Source: an uncultured Clostridium sp.
Lineage (GTDB): Bacteria > Bacillota > Clostridia > TANB77 > CAG-508
DNA: 21,338 nucleotides
Reading direction: 5' to 3'
Assembly: GCA_900555085.1 (NCBI GenBank)
Contig: USJU01000012.1
Coordinates: 1 to 21,338, forward strand
Part shown: one piece after another, positions 1 through 8,061 of the stretch
Layout: each line of letters opens with the position of its first letter
How positions within the stretch are numbered: the first letter of the stretch is position 1
The notes under the pieces: generated by a model
The model's database searches: none
What the model was told of the DNA's origin: nothing
The model's input: the letters and a program-made list of their open reading frames with translations, nothing else
Position numbers and translations under genes: made by a program

Positions 1-777
1 CGCGCACAAAACAACCTTTGTGTCAGGAATAGTCGAAAACAAATAATCAACTTCCTTAAGTTCACGAAGTAACGGCTGTCTGTGAAACATATCCCCTGCA
101 ATAATAAGCAAATCTACCGGGTCTATTTTTATTTTTTTAATTAAATAAATTACTCTTAGCATTATATCTGAATCATAATATGCTATAAATAGGTATTCAG
201 CAATATATGGCAAGAATAGTATAAAGAAAAATGGCCATACTGCACAATGTGAATTTGCAATTAAAAGTGATATTATTACTAAACAAATTGCATATATTTT
301 TTTCGGTTTTACTACAAATCTTTCTAATAAATATATAGTTAATGCAAACAATATAAATGTTACAAGTTGTGCTCTTGCTGCAATAAAATCTTTTAATAAA
401 TATAAATCTAATAATGCAAATATTAAAGATGTTAATTTATTTTTTGTAAGTTTAGAATTTGTAAAATATATTGCAATTCCTAATAAAGATGAAAATACAA
501 TTGTAGATATATAAATTCCATCCCAGCTACCAATTTGGTATATTATATTCATCATAACATCGTATAACCAATGTGGATATGTATATTTTAAATCTTGATG
601 CCATGAAAATGGGTCCATCATATCTACTGTTTTAGTATTTAAAATATGTTCTCCAATTTTTACTGTATAATATGTGTCATTTTGCAAAGTTTTCGGCGAA
701 ACTGCAAATGCCATAATTGCAATACAAATAACTGCAACAATATTAAAAATAATCTTTTGCCTTTTAGTAAGTTCCAT
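1..777 (-). CDS. Partial ORF: GT-C-like membrane protein joined to an SbcD/YhaO-type nuclease fragment (probable contig chimera)
   Basis: Translated by hand from the ATG at 777, which has a GAAAGGA ribosome binding site. One open frame runs to the window edge, 259 codons with no stop. Residues 1 to about 215 are a multi-pass membrane protein. An N-terminal membrane segment is followed by a loop reading NDTYYTVKIGEHIL and then DPFSWH and YPHWLYDVMM, the pattern of uncharacterised polytopic GT-C glycosyltransferase-like proteins, and then by several hydrophobic helices. From about residue 219 the protein changes character: VDLLIIAGDMFHRQPLLREL and then IPDTKVVLCA is the metallophosphoesterase core of SbcD/YhaO DNA-repair nucleases (GD motif, just before the expected GNHD). 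No DxH motif precedes it, so the nuclease lacks its start. Composition also changes at the join. The membrane part is real; the fusion is probably an assembly artefact. Confidence 0.6.
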   Translation of the reverse strand, partial: MELTKRQKIIFNIVAVICIAIMAFAVSPKTLQNDTYYTVKIGEHILNTKTVDMMDPFSWHQDLKYTYPHWLYDVMMNIIYQIGSWDGIYISTIVFSSLLGIAIYFTNSKLTKNKLTSLIFALLDLYLLKDFIAARAQLVTFILFALTIYLLERFVVKPKKIYAICLVIISLLIANSHCAVWPFFFILFLPYIAEYLFIAYYDSDIMLRVIYLIKKIKIDPVDLLIIAGDMFHRQPLLRELKEVDYLFSTIPDTKVVLCA

Positions 778-813
778 TAATCTTTCCTTTCAAACATTTT
801 TGCATATTATATC

Positions 814-851
814 AAAAAAAAGATAAAATGCATAGACATTTTACCTTTTTT
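814..851 (-). terminator. Rho-independent terminator after the tandem-OB gene
   Basis: On the minus strand AGGTAAAATG pairs with CATTTTATCT around a 6-base loop (831-836) and is followed by a run of eight Ts. The one imperfect pair is G-U in minus-strand RNA but A-C in plus-strand RNA, which favours minus-strand function. It lies about 12 bases past the stop of the OB-fold gene. Confidence 0.7.
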
Positions 852-863
852 ATAAATTTATTT

Positions 864-1550
864 CTATCCTATTTCTTCATTGTTTTCTGCTTCTTCATCT
901 ATTACTTCTAAGCTTGCTACTGATACTTCGTAAGCTACTTTCATTTCACTTGTTCCATCTTCATATTTTTTCTCATATTGTCTAGATTGAACTCTACCTA
1001 CTATTTTTACTTTTGTTCCAACTTCTATATTTTTACAAAATCTTGCATTACGTCCCCATGCTATTGCTGGTATGTAATCTGATTTGTTATATGCTCTATT
1101 TACTGCAAGTAATATATCTGAAATTTCTCTTCCGAATGGTGTTTGTCTGTATATTGGTGTTTTACATACATAACCAATTAGAGTAACTTCATTTGATACA
1201 TTCTCTTTTAAATCTTGTTTCGCTTCTTCCTCAGTCATTTCAACATCTTCTAAGAATTGCAAGTCTTTAACAAATACTGTTAATACTAGTCTGTTTCTTT
1301 CTCCTTCATAACTGTTGTAAGATCTAAATTGACCTTCCACCATAATTTTTTTACCTATTGTTAGTTCATCTGTTGGAACTAATCTTTCTGAGATTGTTAC
1401 AGGTATTAAATCTGAATTTCCACTTAAACGTGGTACCTCAACATCAAATACATAAAACTTTTCTCCATAAATTTCGTGACTGAATCTTTTGTCGCTTGTA
1501 ATTCTACCAACCAATACTAAATGGTTATTATCTGAATAATTTGTAATCAA
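864..1550 (-). CDS. Tandem OB-fold single-stranded DNA-binding protein
   Basis: A 228-residue protein with two SSB-like OB folds. The first spans about residues 9-100 (LVLVGRITSD, later KKIMVEGQFRSY); the second spans about 120-216 (NEVTLIGYVCKTPIYR, then ILLAVNRAY, IPAIAWGRNAR and VKIVGRVQSR, the classic SSB core strands). The C-terminal tail is acidic, as in SSB, but lacks the DDIPF-like tip that recruits partners in canonical SSB, so it is probably an auxiliary or paralogous SSB rather than the housekeeping copy. Ordinary bacterial SSB has one OB fold per chain; fused double-OB versions occur in clostridia. The start is TTG at 1550, chosen because AGGAGG lies 8 bases upstream and no ATG is near. 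A good promoter lies about 95 bases upstream and a terminator follows, so it looks monocistronic. Confidence 0.8.
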   Translation of the reverse strand: MITNYSDNNHLVLVGRITSDKRFSHEIYGEKFYVFDVEVPRLSGNSDLIPVTISERLVPTDELTIGKKIMVEGQFRSYNSYEGERNRLVLTVFVKDLQFLEDVEMTEEEAKQDLKENVSNEVTLIGYVCKTPIYRQTPFGREISDILLAVNRAYNKSDYIPAIAWGRNARFCKNIEVGTKVKIVGRVQSRQYEKKYEDGTSEMKVAYEVSVASLEVIDEEAENNEEIG

Positions 1551-1642
1551 CTTTTTTTCCTCCTATACTTTATTTAATTTTATCTAATGTATTTTATTCA
1601 TATTGCTTATCTTTTAGAATACATTTTTTAGTCGACATAACT

Positions 1643-1671
1643 ATTATAACTTATTTTTTTGTATTTGTCTA
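1643..1671 (-). promoter_or_regulatory. Sigma-A-type promoter for the tandem-OB gene
   Basis: Minus strand: -35 TAGACA (1666-1671), 17-base spacer, perfect -10 TATAAT (1643-1648). It sits in the 144-base gap between the deacetylase stop and the OB gene and points at the latter. Confidence 0.7.
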
Positions 1672-1694
1672 CATAAAATTGGAAATTTGTGAAA

Positions 1695-2444
1695 TTATTG
1701 TAAACTATTATTAATAACCTGTGTACCATTTTCATTAATTTTATAGTTTTCTTTATACAAAATATCTGAAACTTTTTTTATTTCTAAACCCTTACTTTGT
1801 ATGTTTTTAATTAACAATTCTAAGCTATCTGCAGTATGTTTTGTGCCATTATGCATTAAAATAATATCACCTTTTTTTAGCTTTTCATCTAACCTATTCC
1901 ACATTTCATTTCCTGTAAGCCCTGTATAATCTAATGTATCTAATGACCATTGTATTGAATAATAATTTAAACTATTTGCTGCATTTATTACAGTATTATT
2001 ATACTCTCCATATGGACATCTATATAAATTAACTTCTTTACCTGTAATGTTTTTTAACTTTTCACTACATTTTGCAATTTCTTCACAATTTTTATCTATA
2101 TTTAATTTATTTACATGTGGATGTGTATTAGAGTGATTTCCTATTTCATGACCATTTTCACTTATTTTTTTAACTGCTTCTGGATATTTGTCTGCCCAAT
2201 CTCCTACTATAAAAAATGTAATTTTAACATTGCACTTATTTAAAGTATCTAAAATTGAATCTATATCATCTGCATTCCATGCACAATTCATTGTTAATGA
2301 AACTGCATTCTCCTCTGTTTGAACATTGTATATAGGAAGATTTTCATTTGTACTGCTTGAAACTTCAAGTGTTTGTTTATTATTTACTATAATTGACATT
2401 GTAAATAATACTGCAACTGTAGAAAATGCCACAAAATATGACAT
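1695..2444 (-). CDS. Membrane-anchored polysaccharide deacetylase-like protein (CE4/NodB fold)
   Basis: A 249-residue protein counted from ATG 2444. Residues about 4-21 form one hydrophobic signal-anchor, so the domain acts outside the membrane, probably on peptidoglycan or another N-acetylated glycan. The NodB fold is clear: motif 1 region LTMNCAWNADD (50-60), VKITFFIVGDW (83-93), metal-binding HSNTH (104-108), RCPYGEY (142-148), SLDTLDY (167-173) and ILMHNG (195-200). Motif 1 differs from the usual TFDD; this Asn-x-Ala-Trp form resembles the PdaB/YlxY-like sporulation branch, so catalysis cannot be assumed. The frame also opens at TTG 2474 behind an AGGAGG, but that AGGAGG lies in the stem of the upstream operon's terminator; ATG 2444 has its own AAGGA. 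The N-terminus stays somewhat uncertain. Confidence 0.8.
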   Translation of the reverse strand: MSYFVAFSTVAVLFTMSIIVNNKQTLEVSSSTNENLPIYNVQTEENAVSLTMNCAWNADDIDSILDTLNKCNVKITFFIVGDWADKYPEAVKKISENGHEIGNHSNTHPHVNKLNIDKNCEEIAKCSEKLKNITGKEVNLYRCPYGEYNNTVINAANSLNYYSIQWSLDTLDYTGLTGNEMWNRLDEKLKKGDIILMHNGTKHTADSLELLIKNIQSKGLEIKKVSDILYKENYKINENGTQVINNSLQ

Positions 2445-2465
2445 TATTTTTTCCTTATTAAATAT

Positions 2466-2525
2466 AAAAAACAAAAAAATCCCTCCTAAATTAAGCTATT
2501 TAATTTTATGCTTAACTTAGGTGGG
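2466..2525 (-). terminator. Strong terminator ending the recJ-rel-MBL operon
   Basis: Bases 2510-2525 and 2481-2496 are a 16-base inverted repeat (14 of 16 positions match) around a 13-base loop. On the minus strand it is followed by a T-rich tract (seven Ts, G, six Ts). It starts 10 bases past the MBL hydrolase stop. Its 3' arm contains AGGAGG, which mimics a ribosome binding site for the next gene. T-rich sequence on the other side means it may also work from the plus strand. Confidence 0.8.
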
Positions 2526-2534
2526 TTATGTTTT

Positions 2535-3182
2535 TTAATACAATTTTGGCTTTAACTCTAAGTATATTGGTTTTTCGTCTTTTATTCTTGTTGATTTTCC
2601 GTGTCCTGGGTATACTATTGTTTCATCTGGTAATATTAGTAGTTTTTTTATTATTGAATTCATTATTGCTTCTCTATCTGAGGTTGGCAAATCTGTTCTT
2701 CCCCATGTTCCTCTGAATAATGTATCTCCTGAGAATAGACATTTTTCTTTTTCACAAAATAATGAGCTTCCTCCTTTGGTGTGACCTGGTGTGTGTATTA
2801 CTTTTAATTCTAAGTTTCCTAAATGTATTAAATCTCCATCGTCTACTCTTGAGTCTGCATCTAATTCTATATGTCCCATTCCTATATATCCTGTTAAATT
2901 TACTTTGTAATCATTTAATCCTTCTGCATCATCTCTGTGTATTAATACTTTACAATTATATTTTTCTTTTAATTCTTGCACTGCTCCGATATGGTCTCCG
3001 TGGCAGTGTGTTAAATATATATATTTCAGTTTTGCTTCTAATATATCTAACATTTCTATTATTTTTTCTGCTTCTCCAGCAGGATCTATAACCATTGTCT
3101 CTTTTGATTCTTCATCATGCACAATATAACAATTTGTGGCTTCATCTAAATTTGTTTTTATTTTTAATTCTTTTAAAATCAT
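2535..3182 (-). CDS. MBL-fold metallohydrolase (glyoxalase II-like)
   Basis: A 215-residue single-domain metallo-beta-lactamase-fold hydrolase. Metal ligands are visible: THCHGDH gives H59, H61, D63 and H64; HTPGHTKGG gives H134; FSGDTLF gives D153; YPGHGKST gives H194. This is the set of the hydroxyacylglutathione-hydrolase-like branch, which binds two metals and cleaves thioester-type substrates. The length matches the short clostridial form, without the C-terminal glutathione-binding extension of true GloB, so the substrate is unknown. It is third in the recJ-rel-MBL operon, 21 bases after rel; a small MBL hydrolase near rel is common in Firmicutes. Start ATG 3182 is preceded by GAGGG. A terminator follows. 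Confidence 0.88.
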   Translation of the reverse strand: MILKELKIKTNLDEATNCYIVHDEESKETMVIDPAGEAEKIIEMLDILEAKLKYIYLTHCHGDHIGAVQELKEKYNCKVLIHRDDAEGLNDYKVNLTGYIGMGHIELDADSRVDDGDLIHLGNLELKVIHTPGHTKGGSSLFCEKEKCLFSGDTLFRGTWGRTDLPTSDREAIMNSIIKKLLILPDETIVYPGHGKSTRIKDEKPIYLELKPKLY

Positions 3183-3203
3183 TTGTTAACCCTCTTTTAC
3201 TTT

Positions 3204-5399
3204 TTATTTACGTCTTTTTACTTCGTAAACATTATCAACTTTTTGTAATGAATTCATTACTTTTTTTAGCTCATCTTTGTTTTCTACCTCTATTGTTATT
3301 TCTGTTATAGCTGTTTTATCTTTGTTTGCTCTTGAATTTACTGCTATTAGCTTACTTTGTGTGTTTCCTATAACTCTTATTATATCTGCTAATAAGCCGC
3401 TTCTATCATTAGCATAAATTTCGATATCTACTTGATAAGAATCACTGCTTTCATCTGCCCAAGCTACATCTATTATTCTTGATTCTTCATTTACTAAATC
3501 ATCTATATTTGTGCAATCTTTCCTATGGATTGAAACTCCTCTTCCTTTAGTTATATACCCTATAATTTCATCTCCAGGAACAGGGTTACAGCATTTAGAA
3601 AGTTTTACTAAACAGTTATCTATTCCTTTTACTATTACTCCATTACTTGCTGTTTTCTTTATTCTTCTTTTAGATTTTGCAAGTTCTTCTATTTTTTCTT
3701 CTAAGTTTTCTTCTTTGTGTTCTTTTCTATATTCTTGAAGCATTCTTGCAATTACTTTTCCTGCTGATATTGCTCCAAATCCAACTGTTGCATACATATC
3801 ATCTATATTTTTAAATTTATATCTTTCTAGTGCTGCATTTACGTATTTAAAGATTTCTTCATAACTCATTCCAATACGTTTTATTTCTTTTTCAACTAAG
3901 TCTTTTCCCTTTTCTATGTTTTCATCTCTTTGTTCTCTTTTATACCAACCTTGTATTTTGCTTTTTGCTTTTGTAGTTTTTATAAATTTAAGCCAATCTC
4001 TACTTGGACCTTTTTGTGCGTCGTTTGTTAGTATTTCAACAATATCTCCGTTTTTTAATTTTGTAACTATTGGCATCATTTTACTGTTTATTTTACATCC
4101 ACACATATGGTGTCCAATTTCTTCATGTATTGCATATGCAAAGTCTATTGGTGTTGCATCTCTTGGTAATACTTTTATTTTTCCCTTTGGAGTAAATACA
4201 TATACTTCATCTTCAAAAAGTTCTGTTTTTAAAGTTTTTAAGAATTCATCTGGATCTCTTAATTCTTTTTGCCATTCCAAGGTTTCTCTAAGCCAAGATA
4301 GTTTGTCTTGTTCTGCACTAACTTTTACATTTTGTTTTCCTTTTTTGCTATAGCTTGCCTCTTTATATGCCCAGTGAGCAGCTATACCAAATTCTGCAAC
4401 TCTATGCATTTCATAGGTTCTTATTTGTACTTCAAAAGGTGTTCCTTTTTCTCCTAAAAGGGTTGTATGTATAGATTGGTACATATTAGGTTTTGGTACT
4501 GAAATATAGTCTTTAAATCTTCCAGGCATAGGGTTGTACATTTCGTGAACAACACCTAAAGCTGCATAACAATCTTTTACATTTTTAACTAATATACGTA
4601 ATGCAAATAAATCGTATATTTGGTCTAGTGTTTTATTGTCTCTTTTCATTTTTCTATAAATAGAATATAAGTGTTTTGCTCTTCCTGTAACTTCAGCATC
4701 TATTTTTCTTCTTTTTAGCTCTAATTGTATATCTGCAATAATTTTATTTATAAATTTTAATCGTTCATCTCTTTTTTTGTTTAATCCATCTACTATTTCT
4801 TTGTAGTCCTCTGGATTTAAGTATTTAAAAGATAAATCTTCTAGTTCCCATTTCAAATTATAAACACCTAAACGATTTGCAAGTGGTGCATATAATTCTT
4901 GTGTTTCTTTTGCATTTGCAATTTGTCTTTCTCTAGATAAATATTTTAGTGTTCTCATATTATGAAGTCTGTCTGCTAATTTTATTAATATAACTCTTAT
5001 ATCTTTTCCCATTGCTAAGAACATTTTTCTATAATCTTCTACTTGTTGTTCTTCTATAGATGTAAATTGTAATTTATTAAGTTTTGTTACTCCTGCAACC
5101 ATATTTGCAACATCTTCGCCAAATTCTCTTCTTAAATCTTCATCTGTTACATCTGTATCTTCTACTGTATCGTGTAAAAGTGCTGCACATATTGTTTCAT
5201 CATCTAATCCTATATCTGCTAAAATATAAGCGACATTCATTGGGTGAATTATATATGGCTCTCCAGATTTTCTACATTGATTTTTATGTTTTCCATCTGC
5301 CAAATTGTAAGCTTTCATAATAAGTTTTGTATCTACTTTTCTTGAATGTTCTTTTCTTTTAGCTATTATATCTTGTATTGTTATTTCTTTTTCTTTCAT
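3204..5399 (-). CDS. rel: Bifunctional (p)ppGpp synthetase/hydrolase (Rel/SpoT family)
   Basis: A 731-residue long RSH protein, full length for the family, which makes and degrades the stringent-response alarmone (p)ppGpp in the cytoplasm in contact with ribosomes. Hydrolase domain (about 25-180): YIIHP (H52), HDTVEDT (H76, D77) and LADRLHNMRTL (141-151). Synthetase domain (about 235-345): GRAKHLYSIYRKM, YDLFALRI, RFKD (294-297) and EVQIRT. The RxKD form is that of bifunctional enzymes. A TGS domain lies at about 397-458, a helical region follows, then a zinc-finger-type segment with SKCCNPVPGD (601-610), and a C-terminal ACT domain (about 655-728). Both active sites look intact. The gene is 18 bases after recJ, as in the recJ-apt-rel order of many Firmicutes, but apt is absent here. 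Start ATG 5399 has an AAAGGCG site. Confidence 0.95.
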   Translation of the reverse strand: MKEKEITIQDIIAKRKEHSRKVDTKLIMKAYNLADGKHKNQCRKSGEPYIIHPMNVAYILADIGLDDETICAALLHDTVEDTDVTDEDLRREFGEDVANMVAGVTKLNKLQFTSIEEQQVEDYRKMFLAMGKDIRVILIKLADRLHNMRTLKYLSRERQIANAKETQELYAPLANRLGVYNLKWELEDLSFKYLNPEDYKEIVDGLNKKRDERLKFINKIIADIQLELKRRKIDAEVTGRAKHLYSIYRKMKRDNKTLDQIYDLFALRILVKNVKDCYAALGVVHEMYNPMPGRFKDYISVPKPNMYQSIHTTLLGEKGTPFEVQIRTYEMHRVAEFGIAAHWAYKEASYSKKGKQNVKVSAEQDKLSWLRETLEWQKELRDPDEFLKTLKTELFEDEVYVFTPKGKIKVLPRDATPIDFAYAIHEEIGHHMCGCKINSKMMPIVTKLKNGDIVEILTNDAQKGPSRDWLKFIKTTKAKSKIQGWYKREQRDENIEKGKDLVEKEIKRIGMSYEEIFKYVNAALERYKFKNIDDMYATVGFGAISAGKVIARMLQEYRKEHKEENLEEKIEELAKSKRRIKKTASNGVIVKGIDNCLVKLSKCCNPVPGDEIIGYITKGRGVSIHRKDCTNIDDLVNEESRIIDVAWADESSDSYQVDIEIYANDRSGLLADIIRVIGNTQSKLIAVNSRANKDKTAITEITIEVENKDELKKVMNSLQKVDNVYEVKRRK

Positions 5400-5417
5400 A
5401 ATATCACGCCTTTCATT

Positions 5418-7103
5418 TTAAAAAGATTTCATGATGTCTTTGATGTTTAATTGGATACTTTCTATACCGTTAAATGAGTTTATTTCTATTGTTCCTACTA
5501 AATCTATTTTATCTCCAATTCTGTATTCATCTACTAAATACCCTAAGTTAAAACCTATTGCATTTATTCTATAATTTATATCTCTTAAGGTTAATTTTAA
5601 ATGTTTTCCTTCTGTTAAGGCTCTTATTGAATCTATTTTTAAATTTTTATACACAAATAATGGTTCTTTATTTGAATCTCCAAATGGCTCTAATAATTTT
5701 AGTTCTTCTATTGTTTTTCGATTTAAATCTTTTAATGTAATTATTCCGTCTACATTTATTATTGGAACTATTTCTGATGTTTTTTCTTCTATTGCAATTT
5801 CTTCAAATTTATTTTTGAATTCCTCAAATTTATCTGATTTTAGTGTTAAACCAACAGCCATTTCATGACCACCAAATTTTTCTAAACTATCTTTGCATCT
5901 TGTTAATGCATCATGCAAATCAAAACCTGGAATACTTCTGCCAGAACCTTTCCCATTTTCTCCTTCTATGCAGATTAATATACTTGGTTTAAAAAACATT
6001 TCTGTAATTTTCGAAGATACAATTCCAATTACACCATGATGCCAATTTTCTCCTGCAAGTACTATTGTATTGCTTTTGTTTCCTTCATTTTGTATTTTTT
6101 CTAAAGCTTCATTAAATATTTTTCTTTCTATTTCTTGTCTTGTTGAATTATAATTATTTAATTTTTCTGTAATTGTTTTTGCTTCTTCAATATTATTTGT
6201 TAAAAATAACTCTAAAGCTTCTTCCTGGTGTCCCATTCTACCACAGGCATTTATTCGTGGTGCTATTCCAAATGAAACTGCACTTGAATTTATTTCTTTA
6301 AATCCTATCGATTTTATGAGTTCTTTTAATCCTACATTTCTTGTTTGGTTAAGCAATTTTAATCCTAATTTTGCTATTACTCTATTTTCGTTTACAAGTG
6401 GTACTATATCTGAAATTGTTCCAACACATACAAAATCTAAGTATTTTAGGTATTCTTTTTCTTCTAATTTTAATGTTATTGATATAGCTTGTATTAATTT
6501 AAATACAACTCCTACCCCTGCTAGGCCTCTAAAAGGATATGTATTATCTTTTCTCTTTGCATCTACTACAGCTACTGCCGCTGGTAAAACATCTCCTGTT
6601 TCGTGATGGTCTGTTATTATTGTTTCTATTCCTAAAGAATTTGCATATGCAATTTCTTCAACACCTGAAATACCACAATCTACTGTTATTATTAAATTTA
6701 CACCTTTTTGTTTTATTTCATCTAAAGCTTTATTATTTAAACCATAACCTTCAAATAATCTATTTGGAATATATGTTTCAACATTTAATCCACGTTCTTC
6801 TAAATATTTTCTTAATACAGTTGTACTTGTAATTCCATCTACATCATAATCTCCATAAATAAGAACTTTCTCTTTATTTTCTATTGCTTGTATTATTCTG
6901 TTTACTGCTTTTTCCATATCATTAAATAAAAATGGATCGTGAAAATCTTCTCTTGTTGGTTCTAAGAAAATTCTAATATCTTCATCTGTACCAACATTTC
7001 TATTAGCAATTATATTTGCAACCAATTTACCAACATTAAATTTTTCTTGTATATCTTTTATTTTATTATCATCTTCATCATAAAACTTCCATTGTTTTGT
7101 CAT
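5418..7103 (-). CDS. recJ: Single-stranded-DNA-specific 5'-3' exonuclease RecJ
   Basis: A 561-residue DHH-family nuclease that resects single-stranded DNA in recombination and mismatch or base-excision repair. Motifs in order: YGDYDVDG (83-90), TVDCGISG (140-147), TDHHE (164-168), which is the DHH signature binding Mn2+, and SFGIAPRINACGRMGH (277-292). The DHHA1 domain has GSGRS (386-390) and FGGHEMAVGL (410-419). An OB-fold domain occupies the C-terminal ~110 residues. The length is close to the E. coli-type protein and lacks the long C-terminal extension of the Bacillus form. It is the first gene of the recJ-rel-MBL operon. Start ATG 7103 has GGGAGAA upstream. Confidence 0.95.
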   Translation of the reverse strand: MTKQWKFYDEDDNKIKDIQEKFNVGKLVANIIANRNVGTDEDIRIFLEPTREDFHDPFLFNDMEKAVNRIIQAIENKEKVLIYGDYDVDGITSTTVLRKYLEERGLNVETYIPNRLFEGYGLNNKALDEIKQKGVNLIITVDCGISGVEEIAYANSLGIETIITDHHETGDVLPAAVAVVDAKRKDNTYPFRGLAGVGVVFKLIQAISITLKLEEKEYLKYLDFVCVGTISDIVPLVNENRVIAKLGLKLLNQTRNVGLKELIKSIGFKEINSSAVSFGIAPRINACGRMGHQEEALELFLTNNIEEAKTITEKLNNYNSTRQEIERKIFNEALEKIQNEGNKSNTIVLAGENWHHGVIGIVSSKITEMFFKPSILICIEGENGKGSGRSIPGFDLHDALTRCKDSLEKFGGHEMAVGLTLKSDKFEEFKNKFEEIAIEEKTSEIVPIINVDGIITLKDLNRKTIEELKLLEPFGDSNKEPLFVYKNLKIDSIRALTEGKHLKLTLRDINYRINAIGFNLGYLVDEYRIGDKIDLVGTIEINSFNGIESIQLNIKDIMKSF

Positions 7104-7136
7104 TTACATTCTCCCATAAAATACATTTTGGTCTAT

Positions 7137-7145
7137 TTTATAACA
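7137..7145 (-). promoter_or_regulatory. Possible extended -10 promoter for recJ
   Basis: The minus strand reads TGTTATAAA, an extended -10 (TG, one base, TATAAA), about 35 bases before the recJ start. No convincing -35 box is present at 16-18 bases, so this is tentative. Confidence 0.35.
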
Positions 7146-7182
7146 TTTAGTGATTTTTTTAAAGGTTTTTATTGTAATTTCT

Positions 7183-7210
7183 AAAAAAAATTAGGCGGTC
7201 AATGACCGCC
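7183..7210 (-). terminator. Rho-independent terminator after uppP; also a variable-stem hairpin repeat
   Basis: GGCGGTC (7194-7200) pairs with GACCGCC (7204-7210) around a 3-base loop. On the minus strand the stem is followed by TAA and eight Ts. It ends the ppa-TPR-dpaA-uppP operon. The minus-strand bases before the stem read TGTAGC, the tag shared with the hairpins at 15792, 21232 and 21287. Confidence 0.85.
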
Positions 7211-7236
7211 GCTACATTACTAAATTTTTAATATTT

Positions 7237-8061
7237 TTATCTAAACATATAAATTCCTATTACTAATACCCCTACTACAACTCTATATATTGCAAATAGC
7301 TTAAAACTGCCCTTTTTTAAGTAGTCTAATAAGAATTTTATAATAAATAGTCCAACTACAAAACTTGTTAATATTCCAATTGCAAATGATAGGTTTATTG
7401 TAAATGCTCCACTTACTAATTTATATAGTGCTGCTCCAAAGGTTATTGGTGCTGCTAACATAAATGAGTATTTGGCTGTTGATTCTCTATCAACTCCCAT
7501 TAATCTTCCTGTTGTCATTGTAATTCCTGAACGTGATACTCCTGGTATGAATGCTAACGCTTGTGAAAGTCCTATTAAAAATGTTTGTTTGAAACTCATA
7601 TGTTCATAATCTGTTTTGGATTTACATTTTTCATCTACTAAGTATAAAATTATTCCCATTACTATTAATACTATTGCCATTAATAGATATGCTGTTTTTA
7701 AATAGTCTTCTAAAAATTTATCTGCTAATAATCCTAATATTCCTCCAGGTATTGTTGCTGCTACTAAATACCAAAACATTCTTCCTTCTGTTGTTTTTTC
7801 TTTTTTTACTACTTGATTGAATCCTCCTTTTATTAAACTTATCCAATCTTTAAAGAAAAATATTAATATTGCTAATAGTGTTCCTACATGTAATGCTACA
7901 TCAAAATTCCCTTCAAATTCTTTCATAAAACTTAAATTTTGTGTCCATCCCATTATCCATGGTATTAAATTTAAATGTGCTGAACTTGATATTGGTAAAA
8001 ATTCTGTTAGTGCTTGAACTATTCCTAAAATTATTGCTTGCCAAATTGTTATTGCTCCCAT
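7237..8061 (-). CDS. uppP: Undecaprenyl-diphosphatase UppP (BacA type)
   Basis: A 274-residue polytopic membrane enzyme that dephosphorylates undecaprenyl pyrophosphate, recycling the lipid carrier for peptidoglycan and other wall polymers and giving basal bacitracin tolerance. Family motifs are intact: QALTEFLPISSSAHL (16-30) with E20 and the Ser/His cluster, and PGVSRSG (173-179). Several hydrophobic helices match the family, and the length is usual (260-280). It overlaps the end of dpaA by 13 bases, so the two are translationally coupled, and GGAGGGAG inside the dpaA end serves as its ribosome binding site. A strong terminator follows. Confidence 0.95.
   Translation of the reverse strand: MGAITIWQAIILGIVQALTEFLPISSSAHLNLIPWIMGWTQNLSFMKEFEGNFDVALHVGTLLAILIFFFKDWISLIKGGFNQVVKKEKTTEGRMFWYLVAATIPGGILGLLADKFLEDYLKTAYLLMAIVLIVMGIILYLVDEKCKSKTDYEHMSFKQTFLIGLSQALAFIPGVSRSGITMTTGRLMGVDRESTAKYSFMLAAPITFGAALYKLVSGAFTINLSFAIGILTSFVVGLFIIKFLLDYLKKGSFKLFAIYRVVVGVLVIGIYMFR

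Noticed and set aside
2528..3310. Plus-strand ORFs rich in Leu/Phe opposite the MBL and rel genes
   Set aside because: They are shadows: low-complexity Leu/Phe translations of AT-rich antisense DNA with no ribosome binding sites, opposite clearly conserved genes. The same holds for similar ORFs opposite recJ, uppP, glgP and the DGR target.
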